Shown: in pieces, positions 54,887-64,000 of the stretch
Position numbering within the stretch: position 1 is the first letter of the stretch
Layout of the letters: the number at the start of each line of letters is the position of its first letter
Assembly: GCF_020526085.1 (NCBI RefSeq)
Contig: NZ_CP084874.1
Location: 3,844,001 to 3,908,000, forward strand
Length of the DNA stretch: 64,000 nt
Source: Klebsiella africana
GTDB lineage: Bacteria > Pseudomonadota > Gammaproteobacteria > Enterobacterales > Enterobacteriaceae
Reading direction: 5' to 3'
Program-made: the position numbers and the translations under genes
The notes under the pieces: model-generated
Told to the model about the DNA's origin: nothing
Seen by the model: the letters and a program-made list of their open reading frames with translations, nothing else
Database searches by the model: none

Positions 54887-55402
54887 CTTGTTCTCCTTCT
54901 CATCCTGTGGTCTTGTCTGGCGTCACTATAAGCAGGCGACGACCGGCGATGAAAACGGAGAAATGATGGAAATCCATCATTGCGCTGGCGATATATTCGC
55001 TATTTCAGGTAACCCTGAAAAATAAATAGAAATAATGCTTGCCGCCGGCTTATTTTGCGGATAAAAATTACTGGCTTAATAACCCGCTTTCGAGGTTATC
55101 CCTTTCATTCGAAATATGATGATAGCAATATGAAAAAAACTCAACACCGCACCGGCGCGGGCTTTTGCCGTGCGCCCAGGCCAGGCCTGCTGTTATTTGC
55201 CTGAATGACAAATAACCACTTTTAAAACATCAAATAATTAACATTCTCTCTGCAATAATATGACAAGCAGCGGGAAGGTCGGCCTGTGAAATAAGCATTC
55301 GGCCTTGATGTTTTACCAATAAATAACCCTTCAGCGTCCTGTTTATTATTTTCAGGAAGGGCGGAGGTTATTTTATTCTGATGCCAACGGGAGAATACAA
55401 CG
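54887..55402. other. Intergenic region with operator and hairpins
   Basis: This 516-bp AT-rich gap holds the promoter and operator of the IolE-like operon (54964) and the promoter of the small secreted-protein gene. Near 55153-55176 a GGCGCGGGC/GCCGTGCGCC hairpin occurs inside a 24-codon frame (55130-55204) with no good ribosome binding site. I identify no RNA gene with confidence. Confidence 0.45.
54964..54979. promoter_or_regulatory. Operator palindrome TGATGGAAATCCATCA, copy 2
   Basis: Identical to the 16-mer at 49291-49306; here the inverted arms extend one base further (ATGATGGAAATCCATCAT, 54963-54980). It lies about 78 bp upstream of the IolE-like operon, so the LacI-type regulator at 48257 probably controls this operon. 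Confidence 0.8.
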
Positions 55403-55465
55403 ATGTATATCACTCTCTTTGACCCTGCACGCCGCTATCGCGATGAGAAACAAGAAGATGAATAA
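55403..55465 (+). CDS. 20-codon leader ORF overlapping the next gene
   Basis: Starts at ATG 55403 with a good GGGAG (55389-55393) 9 nt upstream and encodes MYITLFDPARRYRDEKQEDE. The stop TAA (55463-55465) lies inside the first three codons of the downstream gene (ATG at 55458), an 8-nt overlap. The downstream start has no clear Shine-Dalgarno of its own, so translation of the secreted protein may depend on reinitiation after this leader. Confidence 0.5.
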   Translation: MYITLFDPARRYRDEKQEDE

Positions 55466-55883
55466 GACCTGGCTTTTCACCACCCTGACCCTGGCGCTGA
55501 TCGCCGCCGCGCCGGCCCATGCCATTAGCGCGAAATACCGGGAACAGCTTGAACGTTCCGGCTGCACGCAGATGACCGACGGGACCACCTGCGATATTCA
55601 TAAATCCAAAGCCGAGAATGCCGCCGCCGCGCAGCACGCCAGCAGCGGCTTCGGCCCCTGGGTGGGCACCTGGTATGTTTATACGGAGTATGGCAATAAA
55701 ATTGATGAGATTGTCGTCACCGCTAAAACGGTGAAAACCCGCGGCCATCTGGTTGAGGACGCGAAAGCCAGCCAGGGCAAATTGACCTTCCGGGTGCAAA
55801 ACTCAGCGTTTACCCTCAACGACGCCTTTAACGGCGTCTGGAAAAACGGCAGCCAGCGCGGCACGTTGCAAAAGGTATTGTAA
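55458..55883 (+). CDS. Small secreted protein of unknown function
   Basis: A 141-aa protein with a signal peptide (about residues 1-22, LFTTLTLALIAAAPAHA). The mature part has two cysteines (SGCTQMTDGTTCDIH) likely to form a disulfide, then WVGTWYVYTEYGNKIDEIVV and a beta-rich C-terminal half ending in GVWKNGSQRGTLQKVL. I do not recognise the family; the second half has a lipocalin-like or heat-resistance-protein-like beta pattern. The start at 55458 is where the signal peptide begins; in-frame ATG 55443 and TTG 55419 are alternatives. An overlapping leader ORF precedes it. Confidence 0.65.
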   Translation: MNKTWLFTTLTLALIAAAPAHAISAKYREQLERSGCTQMTDGTTCDIHKSKAENAAAAQHASSGFGPWVGTWYVYTEYGNKIDEIVVTAKTVKTRGHLVEDAKASQGKLTFRVQNSAFTLNDAFNGVWKNGSQRGTLQKVL

Positions 55884-55890
55884 TCGCATC

Positions 55891-55912
55891 GCCCCTGCCA
55901 TCCGGCGGGGGC
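55891..55912. terminator. Hairpin in convergent gap
   Basis: GCCCCTGCC (55891-55899) pairs with GGCGGGGGC (55904-55912), one wobble, ATCC loop, between convergent genes ending at 55883 and 55928. No T-run. Confidence 0.55.
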
Positions 55913-55927
55913 GGAAAGCCGGGTGCG

Positions 55928-56359
55928 CTAAGGCTTAAAATCCAGTAGCGGATGGTTAAAGATCTGGTAGACCCCTTCGCTGGCAAAGGGCGGGAAGGTT
56001 GTGCGCAGTACCGCATCGCTCACTACCGCGCAGAACGCCGGATCGCCCCCCTCCTGCTGCAGTCCGGTCAGTTTTGCACTGCGGTTAAGCGACAGCCGCA
56101 CGGAGCATATTTTCCCCTGGTAGCGCGCGCTGTTGGGCAATTGAACCATAACCGCCTCTCTGAGCGTGAAGGCGTAGCGCATCAGTTGGTCCTGCGTGGC
56201 TTTGCCCGGCGGCAGTGGGTGCGTATCCGGGGCCGCGGCCCGCTGCTGCATCTGGCGGATCAGTTCCTCCTGCGTCGGATGCTTCTCCTTCGCTGCCTGG
56301 CAGCCGCTCAGCAGGCTAATAGCCGCCGCGGTCATGAGGGCAATACCGAATTTGCTCAT
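55928..56359 (-). CDS. Lipoprotein with TolA C-terminal domain
   Basis: A 143-aa predicted lipoprotein (lipobox LSGC, Cys20). A short Gln-rich linker is followed by a recognisable TolA domain III (about residues 60-143): YAFTLREAVMVQLPNSARYQ, GKICSVRLSLNRSAKL, EGGDPAFCAVVSDAVL and VYQIFNHPLLDFKP, the last close to the C-terminus of E. coli TolA. The two cysteines of that fold are present. Unlike TolA it lacks the membrane anchor and long helical domain II. It may act at the Tol-Pal complex or bind the same ligands; function unknown. AGGAGA precedes the ATG. Confidence 0.8.
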   Translation of the reverse strand: MSKFGIALMTAAAISLLSGCQAAKEKHPTQEELIRQMQQRAAAPDTHPLPPGKATQDQLMRYAFTLREAVMVQLPNSARYQGKICSVRLSLNRSAKLTGLQQEGGDPAFCAVVSDAVLRTTFPPFASEGVYQIFNHPLLDFKP

Positions 56360-56483
56360 AGCGTCTCCTTGCGAAATGGCCCCTATTGTCGCGCGTCTGG
56401 CCACGGCAAAACATCCCGATAAATAGCGGTTAGCGGTTAATAAAGCAGGGAAAACGACAGGAAGGAGATAATGCACACAGGCC

Positions 56484-56503
56484 CTCCCGGCGCAGGCCGG
56501 GAG
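56484..56503 (-). terminator. Hairpin downstream of lysU
   Basis: CTCCCGGC and GCCGGGAG arms (56484-56491, 56496-56503) form a perfect 8-bp stem with a 4-nt loop, 13 nt beyond the lysU stop on the minus strand. No T-run follows. Confidence 0.65.
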
Positions 56504-56516
56504 AGCGTGTAACGGA

Positions 56517-58034
56517 TTACTTCTGCGGACGCATGGCCGGGAAGAGGATCACGTCGCGGATGGTATGGCTGTTGGTAAACAGCATCACCATGCGGTCGAT
56601 ACCGATGCCCAGACCCGCGGTCGGCGGTAAACCATACTCGAGGGCGGTCACGTAGTCTTCGTCGTAGAACATCGCTTCGTCATCGCCCGCCGCTTTGGCG
56701 TTCACCTGATCCTGGAAGCGCTGCGCCTGGTCTTCGGCATCGTTCAGCTCGCTGAAACCGTTACCGATTTCGCGGCCGCCGATGAAGAATTCGAAGCGGT
56801 CAGTGATTTCCGGGTTCACGTCGTTGCGGCGCGCCAGCGGGGAAACTTCCGCTGGGTATTCGGTGATAAAGGTCGGCTGAATCAGATGCGCTTCCGCCAC
56901 TTCATCGAAGATTTCAGTAACAATGCGTCCCAGACCCCAGCTTTTCTCTACCTGAATACCGAGAGATCCCGCCAGCGCTTTCGCTGCGTCGAAGTTATCC
57001 AGATCCGCCATGTTGGTTTCCGGACGGTGTTTCTTGATCGCTTCGCGCATGGTCAGTTTTTCAAACGGCTTGCCGAAATCAAACACCTGGTCGCCATACG
57101 GCACTTCGGTTTTGCCCAGCACCGTCTGCGCCAGGGTGCGGAACAGCGACTCGGTCAATTCGATCAGATCTTTGTAGTCCGCATACGCCATATACAGTTC
57201 CATCATGGTGAACTCTGGGTTATGGCGTACGGAGATCCCTTCGTTACGGAAGTTACGGTTGATTTCAAATACGCGTTCGAAACCGCCGACCACCAGACGT
57301 TTCAGATACAGTTCCGGCGCGATGCGCAGGTACATATCCAGGTCCAGGGCATTGTGATGGGTGATGAACGGACGGGCGGACGCGCCGCCAGGGATCACCT
57401 GCATCATCGGGGTTTCCACTTCCATAAAGCCGCGGGCCACCATGAACTGACGCATGGTGGCAAGGATCTGCGAACGGATACGGAACGTATGACGCGACTC
57501 TTCGTTGGCGATCAGATCCAGATAACGCTGGCGATAGCGGACTTCCTGATCCTGCAGGCCGTGGAATTTATCCGGCAACGGGCGCAGGGCTTTGGTCAGC
57601 AGACGCAGCTCGGTGCAGTGGATCGAGAGTTCGCCGGTTTGCGTTTTGAACAGCTTGCCGCGGGCGGCGATGATGTCGCCGAGATCCCATTTCTTAAACT
57701 GTTCGTTGTAGACGCCTTCCGGCAGGTCATCGCGCGCCACATACAGCTGAATGCGGCCGCCGACGTCCTGGAGGGTGACGAAGGAGGCTTTCCCCATCAC
57801 GCGGCGAGTCATCATCCGGCCAGCCACCGCAACTTCAACGTTCAGGGAAGCGAGTTCATCGTTGTCCTTCGCATCGAATTCAGCGTGCAATTGGTCAGAG
57901 GTATGATCGCGACGGAAGTCGTTGGGGAAGGCTACGCCCTGCTCACGCAGCGCAGCCAGTTTTTCGCGACGAGTTTTCAGTTCATTATTAAGGTCAATGG
58001 CCTCATCGGCGCCTTGTGCTTGTTGTTCAGACAT
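56517..58034 (-). CDS. lysU: Lysyl-tRNA synthetase, LysU form
   Basis: A 505-aa class II aminoacyl-tRNA synthetase that charges tRNA-Lys. An N-terminal anticodon-binding OB-fold ([20 protein letters not shown], about 65-150) precedes the catalytic core with motif 2 ([20 protein letters not shown]) and motif 3 ([13 protein letters not shown]). Residues where E. coli LysU and LysS differ favour LysU (GADEAID near the N-terminus, [20 protein letters not shown], terminal MRPQK), as does location next to dtpC-cadAB. E. coli lysU is the stress-induced copy; a separate lysS is expected elsewhere. Confidence 0.95.
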   Translation of the reverse strand: MSEQQAQGADEAIDLNNELKTRREKLAALREQGVAFPNDFRRDHTSDQLHAEFDAKDNDELASLNVEVAVAGRMMTRRVMGKASFVTLQDVGGRIQLYVARDDLPEGVYNEQFKKWDLGDIIAARGKLFKTQTGELSIHCTELRLLTKALRPLPDKFHGLQDQEVRYRQRYLDLIANEESRHTFRIRSQILATMRQFMVARGFMEVETPMMQVIPGGASARPFITHHNALDLDMYLRIAPELYLKRLVVGGFERVFEINRNFRNEGISVRHNPEFTMMELYMAYADYKDLIELTESLFRTLAQTVLGKTEVPYGDQVFDFGKPFEKLTMREAIKKHRPETNMADLDNFDAAKALAGSLGIQVEKSWGLGRIVTEIFDEVAEAHLIQPTFITEYPAEVSPLARRNDVNPEITDRFEFFIGGREIGNGFSELNDAEDQAQRFQDQVNAKAAGDDEAMFYDEDYVTALEYGLPPTAGLGIGIDRMVMLFTNSHTIRDVILFPAMRPQK

Positions 58035-58364
58035 ATGGATTCCTCATAACCTTGCTTTCAAACTAGCTTCGATAAATTGAACCAGGTCACCCTTCCGCGC
58101 GGCCTGCTCCCGGCTTTACGCCGCAGAACAAGAGTAACGACTCTGGCTTCACTTCAAGCTGATCTCACTCAGCTATGGCTTCACTAACGGTATTTTTTAT
58201 CGTTGGCTTCCGCGCCTGCCAGAATATCCTCCTCCTGTTCACTGAGCTGTGCAAGGAGCGGCTTTACACTCCCCTGTTAATGTAATGCCCCGGTCGCGCT
58301 GCGCTTACCTGGGCGACGAATCGCGGCCCGGATAAGGTGTTTACGCCACAAGCCGGGACGAGCG
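58035..58364. repeat. lysU upstream region with REP-like pair
   Basis: This 330-bp gap contains the lysU promoter near 58040-58200 and, around 58285-58360, an inverted pair of REP-like elements (GCCCCGGTCGCGCTGCGCTT and GGCCCGGATAAGGTGTTTAC) just beyond the dtpC stop. No gene is evident. Confidence 0.55.
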
Positions 58365-59840
58365 TCAGGCGCCGCCGTCGGTAATTTCACCCGCAGCCGC
58401 ACGGCGTTTGCCGACGCTACAGGCCGTAGCAAACGCGATAATGACCATCACCGCCACGCAGCCGAGGGTCCATTCGCCCATCTGCGAGAAGAAATGCTGA
58501 TAGGCGGCAATCGCCGTGTCGCTGATTTGCGATTCGGTAGTTTGCTGGGCGACCACGCCCGCCAGCCAGTTGGCCACCGCGCCGGTCGCCAGCATATAAA
58601 TGCCGGTCAATACGCCGGTGACGCCGGGCATGTTCAGACGGGTGATTTGCGCCATCGCCACTGGGTCGATAAACAGTTCGGCAAACCCCATCATCGCCAG
58701 CCCGGCGACCATCATGCCCATTGAGGCCTGACCGTCAGCCGCGCCATGGCGGGCATTGAGCGCCAGCAGCATAAAGCCGCCGCCCATCAGCAGCAGGCCG
58801 AAAGAAAATTTCAGCCAGACGCGCAGCACTGAACGCACGCTGCCTTCCGGGCGCATCAGCCACGCCAGCACCACACCGGCCGCCATCACCGCTATCGCGT
58901 TAACTGACTGGAACAGCGCGGTCGGCACGTCCCAGTTCAGCAGACGACGATTGACGAAGTGGTCGATAAACAGGCTAATCGAGCTCCCGCCCTGCTGCGC
59001 CAGCACCCAGAACAGCGTTCCGGCGAGCATCAGCAGGACGATCTGCCACAGCGCGCGACGATGCTCCGGGGCTTTGATCATGATCCGCGCCACCATTTGG
59101 GCGGCAAACAGGCAGACGATCGCCAGCAGATAGCCGGACCAGTTGTTTTGCAGCAGCAGCGTGAAAAATACCGGCGCCAGGCAGAGCATCACCAGCAGCC
59201 AGCCCCAGGTCGGCAGCACGAACTTCACCGCCCGCAGCGCCGGTTTATCGACGCCGCGGGTATGGCGGAAGTGGCGGCTGCCGCTTAAGAAAATCATCAG
59301 GCCGATAAACATGCCGATCCCCGCCAGGGCAAAGCCGATATGCCAGCCATACCATTGCGCCGCCAGTCCGCAGGCGATGGGCGCAGCGATCGACCCGACG
59401 TTGCCGGCGGCGTACAGCAGCGAAAAGCCGCCGTCGCGACGCGGGTCGTCGTGAGCGTACAGTTCGCCGAGCAGGCAGCTGATATTGGATTTGAACAGGC
59501 CGTAGCCGCAGATGATGATCGCCAGCGCGACGTACAGACTCCATGCGGAGGTCGACTCGACGCCCAGCACCACGTGGCCGAGGGTCATCAACAGCGCCCC
59601 GGCAATCACCGCCGTGCGGTTGCCGAGCAGGCGGTCGGCAAGCCAGCCGCCGAGAATAGGGGTAACGTAAACTAAAGATGCGTAAGCGCTGAACAGACTG
59701 ATGGCGTGGCTGTCGTCAAAGCCAAGCTGGTGGGTGAGATAAAGGATGAGTAAGGCACGCATGCCATAAAAGCTGAAGTACTCCCAGATCTGGATCGCAA
59801 CGATGTAGTAAATCGCGCGCGGCTGTGAGGGTGTTTTCAT
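58365..59840 (-). CDS. dtpC: Di/tripeptide:proton symporter
   Basis: A 491-aa POT/PTR-family inner-membrane transporter with about 14 hydrophobic segments, closely matching E. coli DtpC (485 aa). The first-helix motif reads [20 protein letters not shown]; the usual ExxERFxYYG is altered to EYFSFYG as in E. coli DtpC, associated with different substrate handling (DtpC prefers lysine-containing dipeptides). [15 protein letters not shown] and [16 protein letters not shown] are further family signatures. Placement beside cadBA suggests supply of lysine peptides for acid resistance. AAGGAG precedes the ATG at 59840. Confidence 0.94.
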   Translation of the reverse strand: MKTPSQPRAIYYIVAIQIWEYFSFYGMRALLILYLTHQLGFDDSHAISLFSAYASLVYVTPILGGWLADRLLGNRTAVIAGALLMTLGHVVLGVESTSAWSLYVALAIIICGYGLFKSNISCLLGELYAHDDPRRDGGFSLLYAAGNVGSIAAPIACGLAAQWYGWHIGFALAGIGMFIGLMIFLSGSRHFRHTRGVDKPALRAVKFVLPTWGWLLVMLCLAPVFFTLLLQNNWSGYLLAIVCLFAAQMVARIMIKAPEHRRALWQIVLLMLAGTLFWVLAQQGGSSISLFIDHFVNRRLLNWDVPTALFQSVNAIAVMAAGVVLAWLMRPEGSVRSVLRVWLKFSFGLLLMGGGFMLLALNARHGAADGQASMGMMVAGLAMMGFAELFIDPVAMAQITRLNMPGVTGVLTGIYMLATGAVANWLAGVVAQQTTESQISDTAIAAYQHFFSQMGEWTLGCVAVMVIIAFATACSVGKRRAAAGEITDGGA

Positions 59841-59860
59841 GTGTTCTCCTTGCAGCGTGA

Positions 59861-59887
59861 AAAAGGGAAGTGGCAAGCCACTTCCCT
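59861..59887 (-). terminator. Intrinsic terminator of cadBA
   Basis: A perfect 11-bp stem (AGGGAAGTGGC/GCCACTTCCCT) just past the cadA stop is followed on the minus strand by TTTTCAC. It lies between cadA and dtpC, so dtpC is either read through or has its own promoter. Confidence 0.85.
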
Positions 59888-59899
59888 GATGTGCGTCTA

Positions 59900-62047
59900 T
59901 TACTTGTTATTCTCTTCTTTCAGCACTTTAACGGTGTAACGACCATCCGCCTGACGATAGGCGCCATGGATATCGGTTTCGAAGCCCGGGTAGTGGGCGC
60001 CGATTTCGCACAGCATCTGCAGGAACTCCAGCACCGGACGGCTCTCTTCGGTGATCATCTCACCCGGCATCACCAGCGGAACTCCCGGAGGATACGGCAG
60101 GATCATGTTGGCGTTGACGCGGCCGACCATCTCTTCGAGGTAAACCTCTTCCGTCTGACCGTGCAGCTCTTTCTGGAACGCGGCATACGGGGTCATCACC
60201 ATCGATGGCAGCACTTCAAACGCGCGGAACATCAGATCCGGCAGGTTGTGATGCTCAATCAGTTTGTGGATGTTCTGCGCGAGGTCCTGAATACGCATGT
60301 TTTCATAGAATTCAGGATCTTCACGGTACAGCGACGGCAGCATGTTTTTCACCCGCAGGTTCAGGTCGAACGCGCGTTTGAAGTCGGTCAGCGCACGCAG
60401 CAGGCTCAGCGCTTTAGTCTTATCGATACCGATACTGAACAGGAACAGCAGGTTGTACGGACCGGTTTTCTCTACCACGATGCCGTGTTCGTCAAGGTAT
60501 TTCGCCACGATGCTTGCCGGAATACCGAAGTCATCCATGGTGCCGTCTTTCTTCATCCCCGGAGTCAGCAGCGTGACTTTGATCGGGTCGAGGTACATGT
60601 GTTCGTTATCGATGTTTTTGAAACCATGCCATGCGCTGTCGGAACGCAGCGGCCAGCATTCAGGACCATCGATATGCTCCGGCTGCCAGACGTCGAAGAA
60701 CCAGCCGTCAGACTCGCCTTTCAGACGTTTGATCTCTTTACGGAACTTGATGGAACGTTCAATAGAGCCGTCGATCAGACGCTTACCAGCGTTCCCCTTC
60801 ATCATCGCCGCCGCGGTTTCGGTGGAGGCCACGATCCCGTAGTGTGGAGAGGTGGTGGTGTGCATCATGTAGGCTTCGTTGAAGGTCTCTTCGTTTACGT
60901 CGCCTTTCACGTGGATCATCGACGCCTGGGAGAACGCCGCCAGCAGTTTGTGCGTGGACTGGGTTTCATAAATCACTTTCCCTTCGACGCGGCCACCGCT
61001 CATCCCGCATTTGCCTTCATAGATCGGCGAGAAGTTGGTGTAAGGCACCCACGCGGAGTCAAAGTGGATGGATTTCACATCCAGGGTTTTCTTGATGAAG
61101 TCGGTGTTGTACAGCAGACCATCGTAAGTCGAGTTGGTGATCACCGCGTGTACCGGCCAGGTCGCGTTCGGCGTCTCTTTCACACGCTTGGCGATAGTCG
61201 CGTGCTGGAATTCGCTCTGCGGAATACCGCCGAGGATACCGTAGGCGTTACGGGTCGGACGGAAGTAGATCGGCGTAATGTCGCTCATCATCATCAGGTG
61301 AGTCAGCGATTTGTGGCAGTTACGGTCAATCAGCACGGTGCTGCCGGCCGGCGCGGAGTACATGCCGACGATTTTGTTAGCGGTAGAAGTACCGTTGGTG
61401 ACCATGTAGCTGCGTTCTGCGTTAAACACGCGAGCGATATATTCTTCCGCTTCTTTGTGCGGGCCGCTGTGGTCCAGCAGAGAACCCAGTTCAGAAACCG
61501 AAATGGAGATATCGGATTTCATGGTGTTGGAACCGAAGAAATCGTAGAAGATGCTGCCTACCGGGCTTTTCTGGAACGCGGTACCGCCCATGTGGCCTGG
61601 GGTACAGAAGGTATATTTGCCTTCACGCACATATTTGAACAGCGCTTTGGTCAGCGGCGGCAGAATGGTGTCGATGTATTCGTCAGTGTTCTGTTTGATT
61701 TTGTTCGCGATATCTTCCGCAGCGCCCAGTGCATATTCGAAGAAGCGAACCTGCATGCGCAGATCGTTGAGGCTAACGTCCAGAGTCGAGTAGGTGTTAG
61801 CGAACGCATACAGCGGCATGTACTCGTTCATTTTGCTGATTTCTTCGCACAGTTCGAGATTGTATTTATCCCAGTCGAAGATCACGCCGCACAGACGAGA
61901 GTTGTTTTCGATCAGTTTTAATAAGTCGTCACGGTCGTTCGGGTAGACAATACGGAAGTCCAGGCGTTCGAGAGCACGATGCAGTTCACGGATGGGTTCT
62001 TCTTTGAAGTAAACACCCATGTGATTCATGATTGCAATAACGTTCAT
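59900..62047 (-). CDS. cadA: Inducible lysine decarboxylase
   Basis: A 715-aa PLP enzyme, same length as E. coli CadA, converting lysine to cadaverine plus CO2 and consuming a cytoplasmic proton. It has the N-terminal wing domain, PLP-binding core with the Schiff-base lysine in [14 protein letters not shown] (Lys367 in E. coli numbering), [11 protein letters not shown] and [13 protein letters not shown], then the C-terminal domain. The start ATG 62047 has GGAG upstream; an in-frame TTG 6 nt earlier is dismissed. It is cotranscribed with cadB and expected to be activated by CadC at low pH with external lysine. Confidence 0.98.
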   Translation of the reverse strand: MNVIAIMNHMGVYFKEEPIRELHRALERLDFRIVYPNDRDDLLKLIENNSRLCGVIFDWDKYNLELCEEISKMNEYMPLYAFANTYSTLDVSLNDLRMQVRFFEYALGAAEDIANKIKQNTDEYIDTILPPLTKALFKYVREGKYTFCTPGHMGGTAFQKSPVGSIFYDFFGSNTMKSDISISVSELGSLLDHSGPHKEAEEYIARVFNAERSYMVTNGTSTANKIVGMYSAPAGSTVLIDRNCHKSLTHLMMMSDITPIYFRPTRNAYGILGGIPQSEFQHATIAKRVKETPNATWPVHAVITNSTYDGLLYNTDFIKKTLDVKSIHFDSAWVPYTNFSPIYEGKCGMSGGRVEGKVIYETQSTHKLLAAFSQASMIHVKGDVNEETFNEAYMMHTTTSPHYGIVASTETAAAMMKGNAGKRLIDGSIERSIKFRKEIKRLKGESDGWFFDVWQPEHIDGPECWPLRSDSAWHGFKNIDNEHMYLDPIKVTLLTPGMKKDGTMDDFGIPASIVAKYLDEHGIVVEKTGPYNLLFLFSIGIDKTKALSLLRALTDFKRAFDLNLRVKNMLPSLYREDPEFYENMRIQDLAQNIHKLIEHHNLPDLMFRAFEVLPSMVMTPYAAFQKELHGQTEEVYLEEMVGRVNANMILPYPPGVPLVMPGEMITEESRPVLEFLQMLCEIGAHYPGFETDIHGAYRQADGRYTVKVLKEENNK

Positions 62048-62129
62048 AGTCAAATCTCCAGATGTAGAAAGCCCCTCCCGTCGCGTGATGACAGGTGATG
62101 GAAGGAGCCTCAGGAAAACGGGTTGCTGA

Positions 62130-63464
62130 TTAGTGCGCGTTAGCGGTGGTGTTGTTATCTGATGCGTTGTTCTGGCGCTGGTGCATTTTGCGACCGTAGA
62201 ACATCAGGATAATCAGGCTAACGATGAAGGTGCCGGCCAGTTCGAAGGAGCTTGCGCCCATCAGCGCGATGAAGCAGAACACGCAACCCAGTACCGAACA
62301 AATCAGGCTAACGAAGTTACGGATGTTGATGCCTTCGAAACGAATCAGGTCAACACAGGAGTAGAAGTAAGGCAGCATGGTCAGCAGTACCGCGATACCG
62401 GTCAGTTCGCCGAACAGGTCAGAGGCTTTACCACCGGCGGAGTTCATCAGGGTAATCAGCACCATCAGCGCGGTCATTTTCACTGCGGCCAGCAGCAGGC
62501 CTTTTTTCGGAATACCGTTGCTATCAACTTCGCCATACACTTTCGGGAAGTTACCGTCGTTGGCGGCACGTACACCGGCCTGGCCAACCAGCATCATCCA
62601 CGAGCCCAGAGAAGTCAGGCAGGCAAAGGCGGTGAAAGCGGATACCATCGGTGCAGCCCAGCCGCCGAGGATGGTAGAGGCGCTAATTGCGAACGGCGCA
62701 CCGGACGCGGCCATCTGAGAAGCAGGATACATACCGGCGATAACCTGAGTCGCGGCGATATAGACGATACCGGCCATCGCGGTACCCAGCATGGTAGCCA
62801 GCGGCACAGTACGTTTCGGGTTTTTCACCATCCCGGTACTCACGGCGGCGGATTCTACGCCAACGAAGGCCCACAGGCAGAGCAGGATACTTTTAATAAC
62901 CGCGTGGCTATCGGTGGTGCTGGAGGTGTTCCAGTTCGCCTGATAGGTAGCGACGTCAAACCAGTGCCAGCCGACGACCGCGGTCATGACTACCGGAATA
63001 AGCACCAGTACCAGACCAATAGTGGTCAGACGGCTGACCCAGGTCCCGCCGAGCATATTAACGAAAGTAAAGATCCACACGATGGCAATACAGGCAATAC
63101 CTGCTGGCACCGGGTTATTTAAAATTGGGAAGAACGTAGAGAGATAAGAAACGGCGGTAATCCCGATGGCCAGGTTACCAATCCAGTTTGCATGATAATA
63201 AAGGACGCCGGTCTGGAAACCGAATGCCGGAGATATTTCGCCAGCATAGGCAATAGGACCGCCCTGCTGCGGGTTTTTAGTGGCCAGTCGGGCATAAACA
63301 TAAGCCAGAGACATCGCACCAATAATTGAAATTACCCAGCCCCAAATGGCAATACCACCGATGCTGGCCAGGTTCGCAGGTAATAATGCAATCCCGCTCC
63401 CCATCATATTACCGGCGACGACACCGGTACAGGCAAATAGCCCGATCTTCTTGGCAGAACTCAT
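62130..63464 (-). CDS. cadB: Lysine/cadaverine antiporter
   Basis: A 444-aa APC-family inner-membrane exchanger, identical in length to E. coli CadB, importing lysine against cadaverine. Twelve hydrophobic segments are visible; the opening KIGLFACTGVVAGNMMGSGI contains the family GSG substrate-binding motif. The start at 63464 has AGGAG upstream; an in-frame extension to 63596 lies in the promoter. First gene of cadBA. Confidence 0.97.
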   Translation of the reverse strand: MSSAKKIGLFACTGVVAGNMMGSGIALLPANLASIGGIAIWGWVISIIGAMSLAYVYARLATKNPQQGGPIAYAGEISPAFGFQTGVLYYHANWIGNLAIGITAVSYLSTFFPILNNPVPAGIACIAIVWIFTFVNMLGGTWVSRLTTIGLVLVLIPVVMTAVVGWHWFDVATYQANWNTSSTTDSHAVIKSILLCLWAFVGVESAAVSTGMVKNPKRTVPLATMLGTAMAGIVYIAATQVIAGMYPASQMAASGAPFAISASTILGGWAAPMVSAFTAFACLTSLGSWMMLVGQAGVRAANDGNFPKVYGEVDSNGIPKKGLLLAAVKMTALMVLITLMNSAGGKASDLFGELTGIAVLLTMLPYFYSCVDLIRFEGINIRNFVSLICSVLGCVFCFIALMGASSFELAGTFIVSLIILMFYGRKMHQRQNNASDNNTTANAH

Positions 63465-63829
63465 GGTTGTTTTTCTCCTAAGTTTATTTGGGAGGTACAG
63501 ATCATGATACAGAACCATTAATTGACCCGACCAACTGCCAACAAGATTACTGATTTGTACGAGATAAGTCCTAAAGATAAAGTGAAATAACAACAAACAT
63601 CAGACAAATGATATTTTGACCTTTTTCGCTTAACATATAAACATGACAACAGGGTGTCAGAAAAAGATAAACATCGTTGTATTACAGCGGGTTATGATCA
63701 GGAAGGTGTGTTACTTAACTGTTATTTAAAGCCTCCTGGATGCTAAATACAACTAACAACAAGAGGCTTCATGAGAAACATAAATTTAACCTCATCATGC
63801 CCAAAACCTTGCGCATGATGAGGGTTTAC
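63465..63829 (-). promoter_or_regulatory. cadBA promoter region and cadC 3' hairpin
   Basis: A 365-bp AT-rich region expected to contain the CadC-activated cadBA promoter. I could not delimit CadC sites by eye. At 63790-63823 an 11-bp stem (CCTCATCATGC/GCATGATGAGG) lies just beyond the cadC stop and probably ends the cadC transcript. Confidence 0.6.
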
Positions 63830-64000
63830 TTATTCTGAAGAGAGGAAATTATCGAGATACGGAACTACCCGGTTGACTGACGTCTGAAAAACCCCATTTT
63901 CAATCCAGTACAGGGTATCTTCGCCAGGGCGTAAATTAAACGCCGTGATGTAAGAATCGGCAGCCAGTCGGTTCTCACCTTTCATCTCATAGACTTTGCC
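63830..64000 (-). CDS. cadC: CadC transcriptional activator, 3' end (truncated by window edge)
   Basis: The last 56 codons of a gene running off the right edge. The translated end (GKVYEMKGENRLAADSYITA, then FNLRPGEDTLYWIENGVFQT and VVPYLDNFLSSE) matches the C-terminus of the E. coli membrane-integrated pH/lysine sensor CadC, i.e. the end of its periplasmic TPR-like sensor domain. Order cadC-cadB-cadA-dtpC-lysU on one strand is the same as in E. coli. Confidence 0.92.
   Translation of the reverse strand, partial: GKVYEMKGENRLAADSYITAFNLRPGEDTLYWIENGVFQTSVNRVVPYLDNFLSSE

Noticed and set aside
55130..55204. 24-codon ORF in the gap upstream of the small secreted-protein gene
   Set aside because: Weak ribosome binding site and a GC hairpin inside the frame; not enough to call a gene, though a small RNA here is not excluded.
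59870..61921. 683-codon plus-strand frame across cadA
   Set aside because: Antisense shadow of the highly biased cadA coding sequence; no start signals and a His/Arg/Val-rich translation.

Overview
The window reads as chromosomal DNA of a Klebsiella of the K. pneumoniae / K. variicola type. The diagnosis rests on a complete chromosomal-type sucrose regulon (scrK, scrYAB, scrR), the Klebsiella arylsulfatase/monoamine genes (moaR, atsBA, moaEF), an enterobacterial cad-dtpC-lysU block, ybdG and pheP close to their Escherichia coli forms, and REP/BIME-type palindromic repeats between genes. I saw no rRNA, tRNA, insertion sequence, prophage or CRISPR array. Most of the window is nutrient-acquisition 'accessory' metabolism organised as small, locally regulated modules.

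Layout. 0-8 kb: ybdG (mechanosensitive channel) and pheP (phenylalanine permease) are neighbours in E. coli but are split here by a sugar module: a LacI-type regulator, an Exc2-like lipoprotein, and an operon of MFS transporter, sugar isomerase and Gfo/Idh dehydrogenase with two copies of GTAATCGATTAC in front. 8-11.6 kb: Fur-boxed iron operon (YncE-like lipoprotein plus FcuA-like TonB receptor). 11.7-25.8 kb: amine/sulfate-ester region with aldehyde dehydrogenase, FAD amine oxidoreductase, cupin, APC permease, DUF3156 protein, class II deacetylase, MFS transporter, MoaR regulator, atsBA, moaE and moaF. 26.2-31.2 kb: aldo/keto reductase, amidohydrolase with an orphan amino-acid-binding protein, and three small envelope proteins. 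31.4-34.5 kb: Fur-boxed FecCD-type ABC importer. 34.5-36.8 kb: yiaVW-like pair and an IprA-like regulator. 36.9-43.5 kb: scr regulon with three ScrR operators.

44.3-54.9 kb is the most interesting part: an inositol/rhizopine-like module (sugar ABC importer, LacI-type regulator, three different Gfo/Idh/MocA dehydrogenases, one IolE/MocC-like isomerase). The same 16-bp palindrome TGATGGAAATCCATCA sits both at the regulator/dehydrogenase divergent promoter and in front of the isomerase operon. The core inositol genes iolB, iolC and iolD are absent, so this looks like an entry branch feeding a central pathway elsewhere. Between its two halves lies an array of nine repeats with an exact 141-bp period.

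55-64 kb: a small secreted protein preceded by an overlapping 20-codon ORF, a lipoprotein carrying only the TolA C-terminal domain, lysU, dtpC, cadA, cadB and the 3' end of cadC (acid-stress lysine decarboxylation). Where several starts were possible I chose by Shine-Dalgarno spacing and known family length. All identifications come from reading the sequence and remembered family features; no searches were run.
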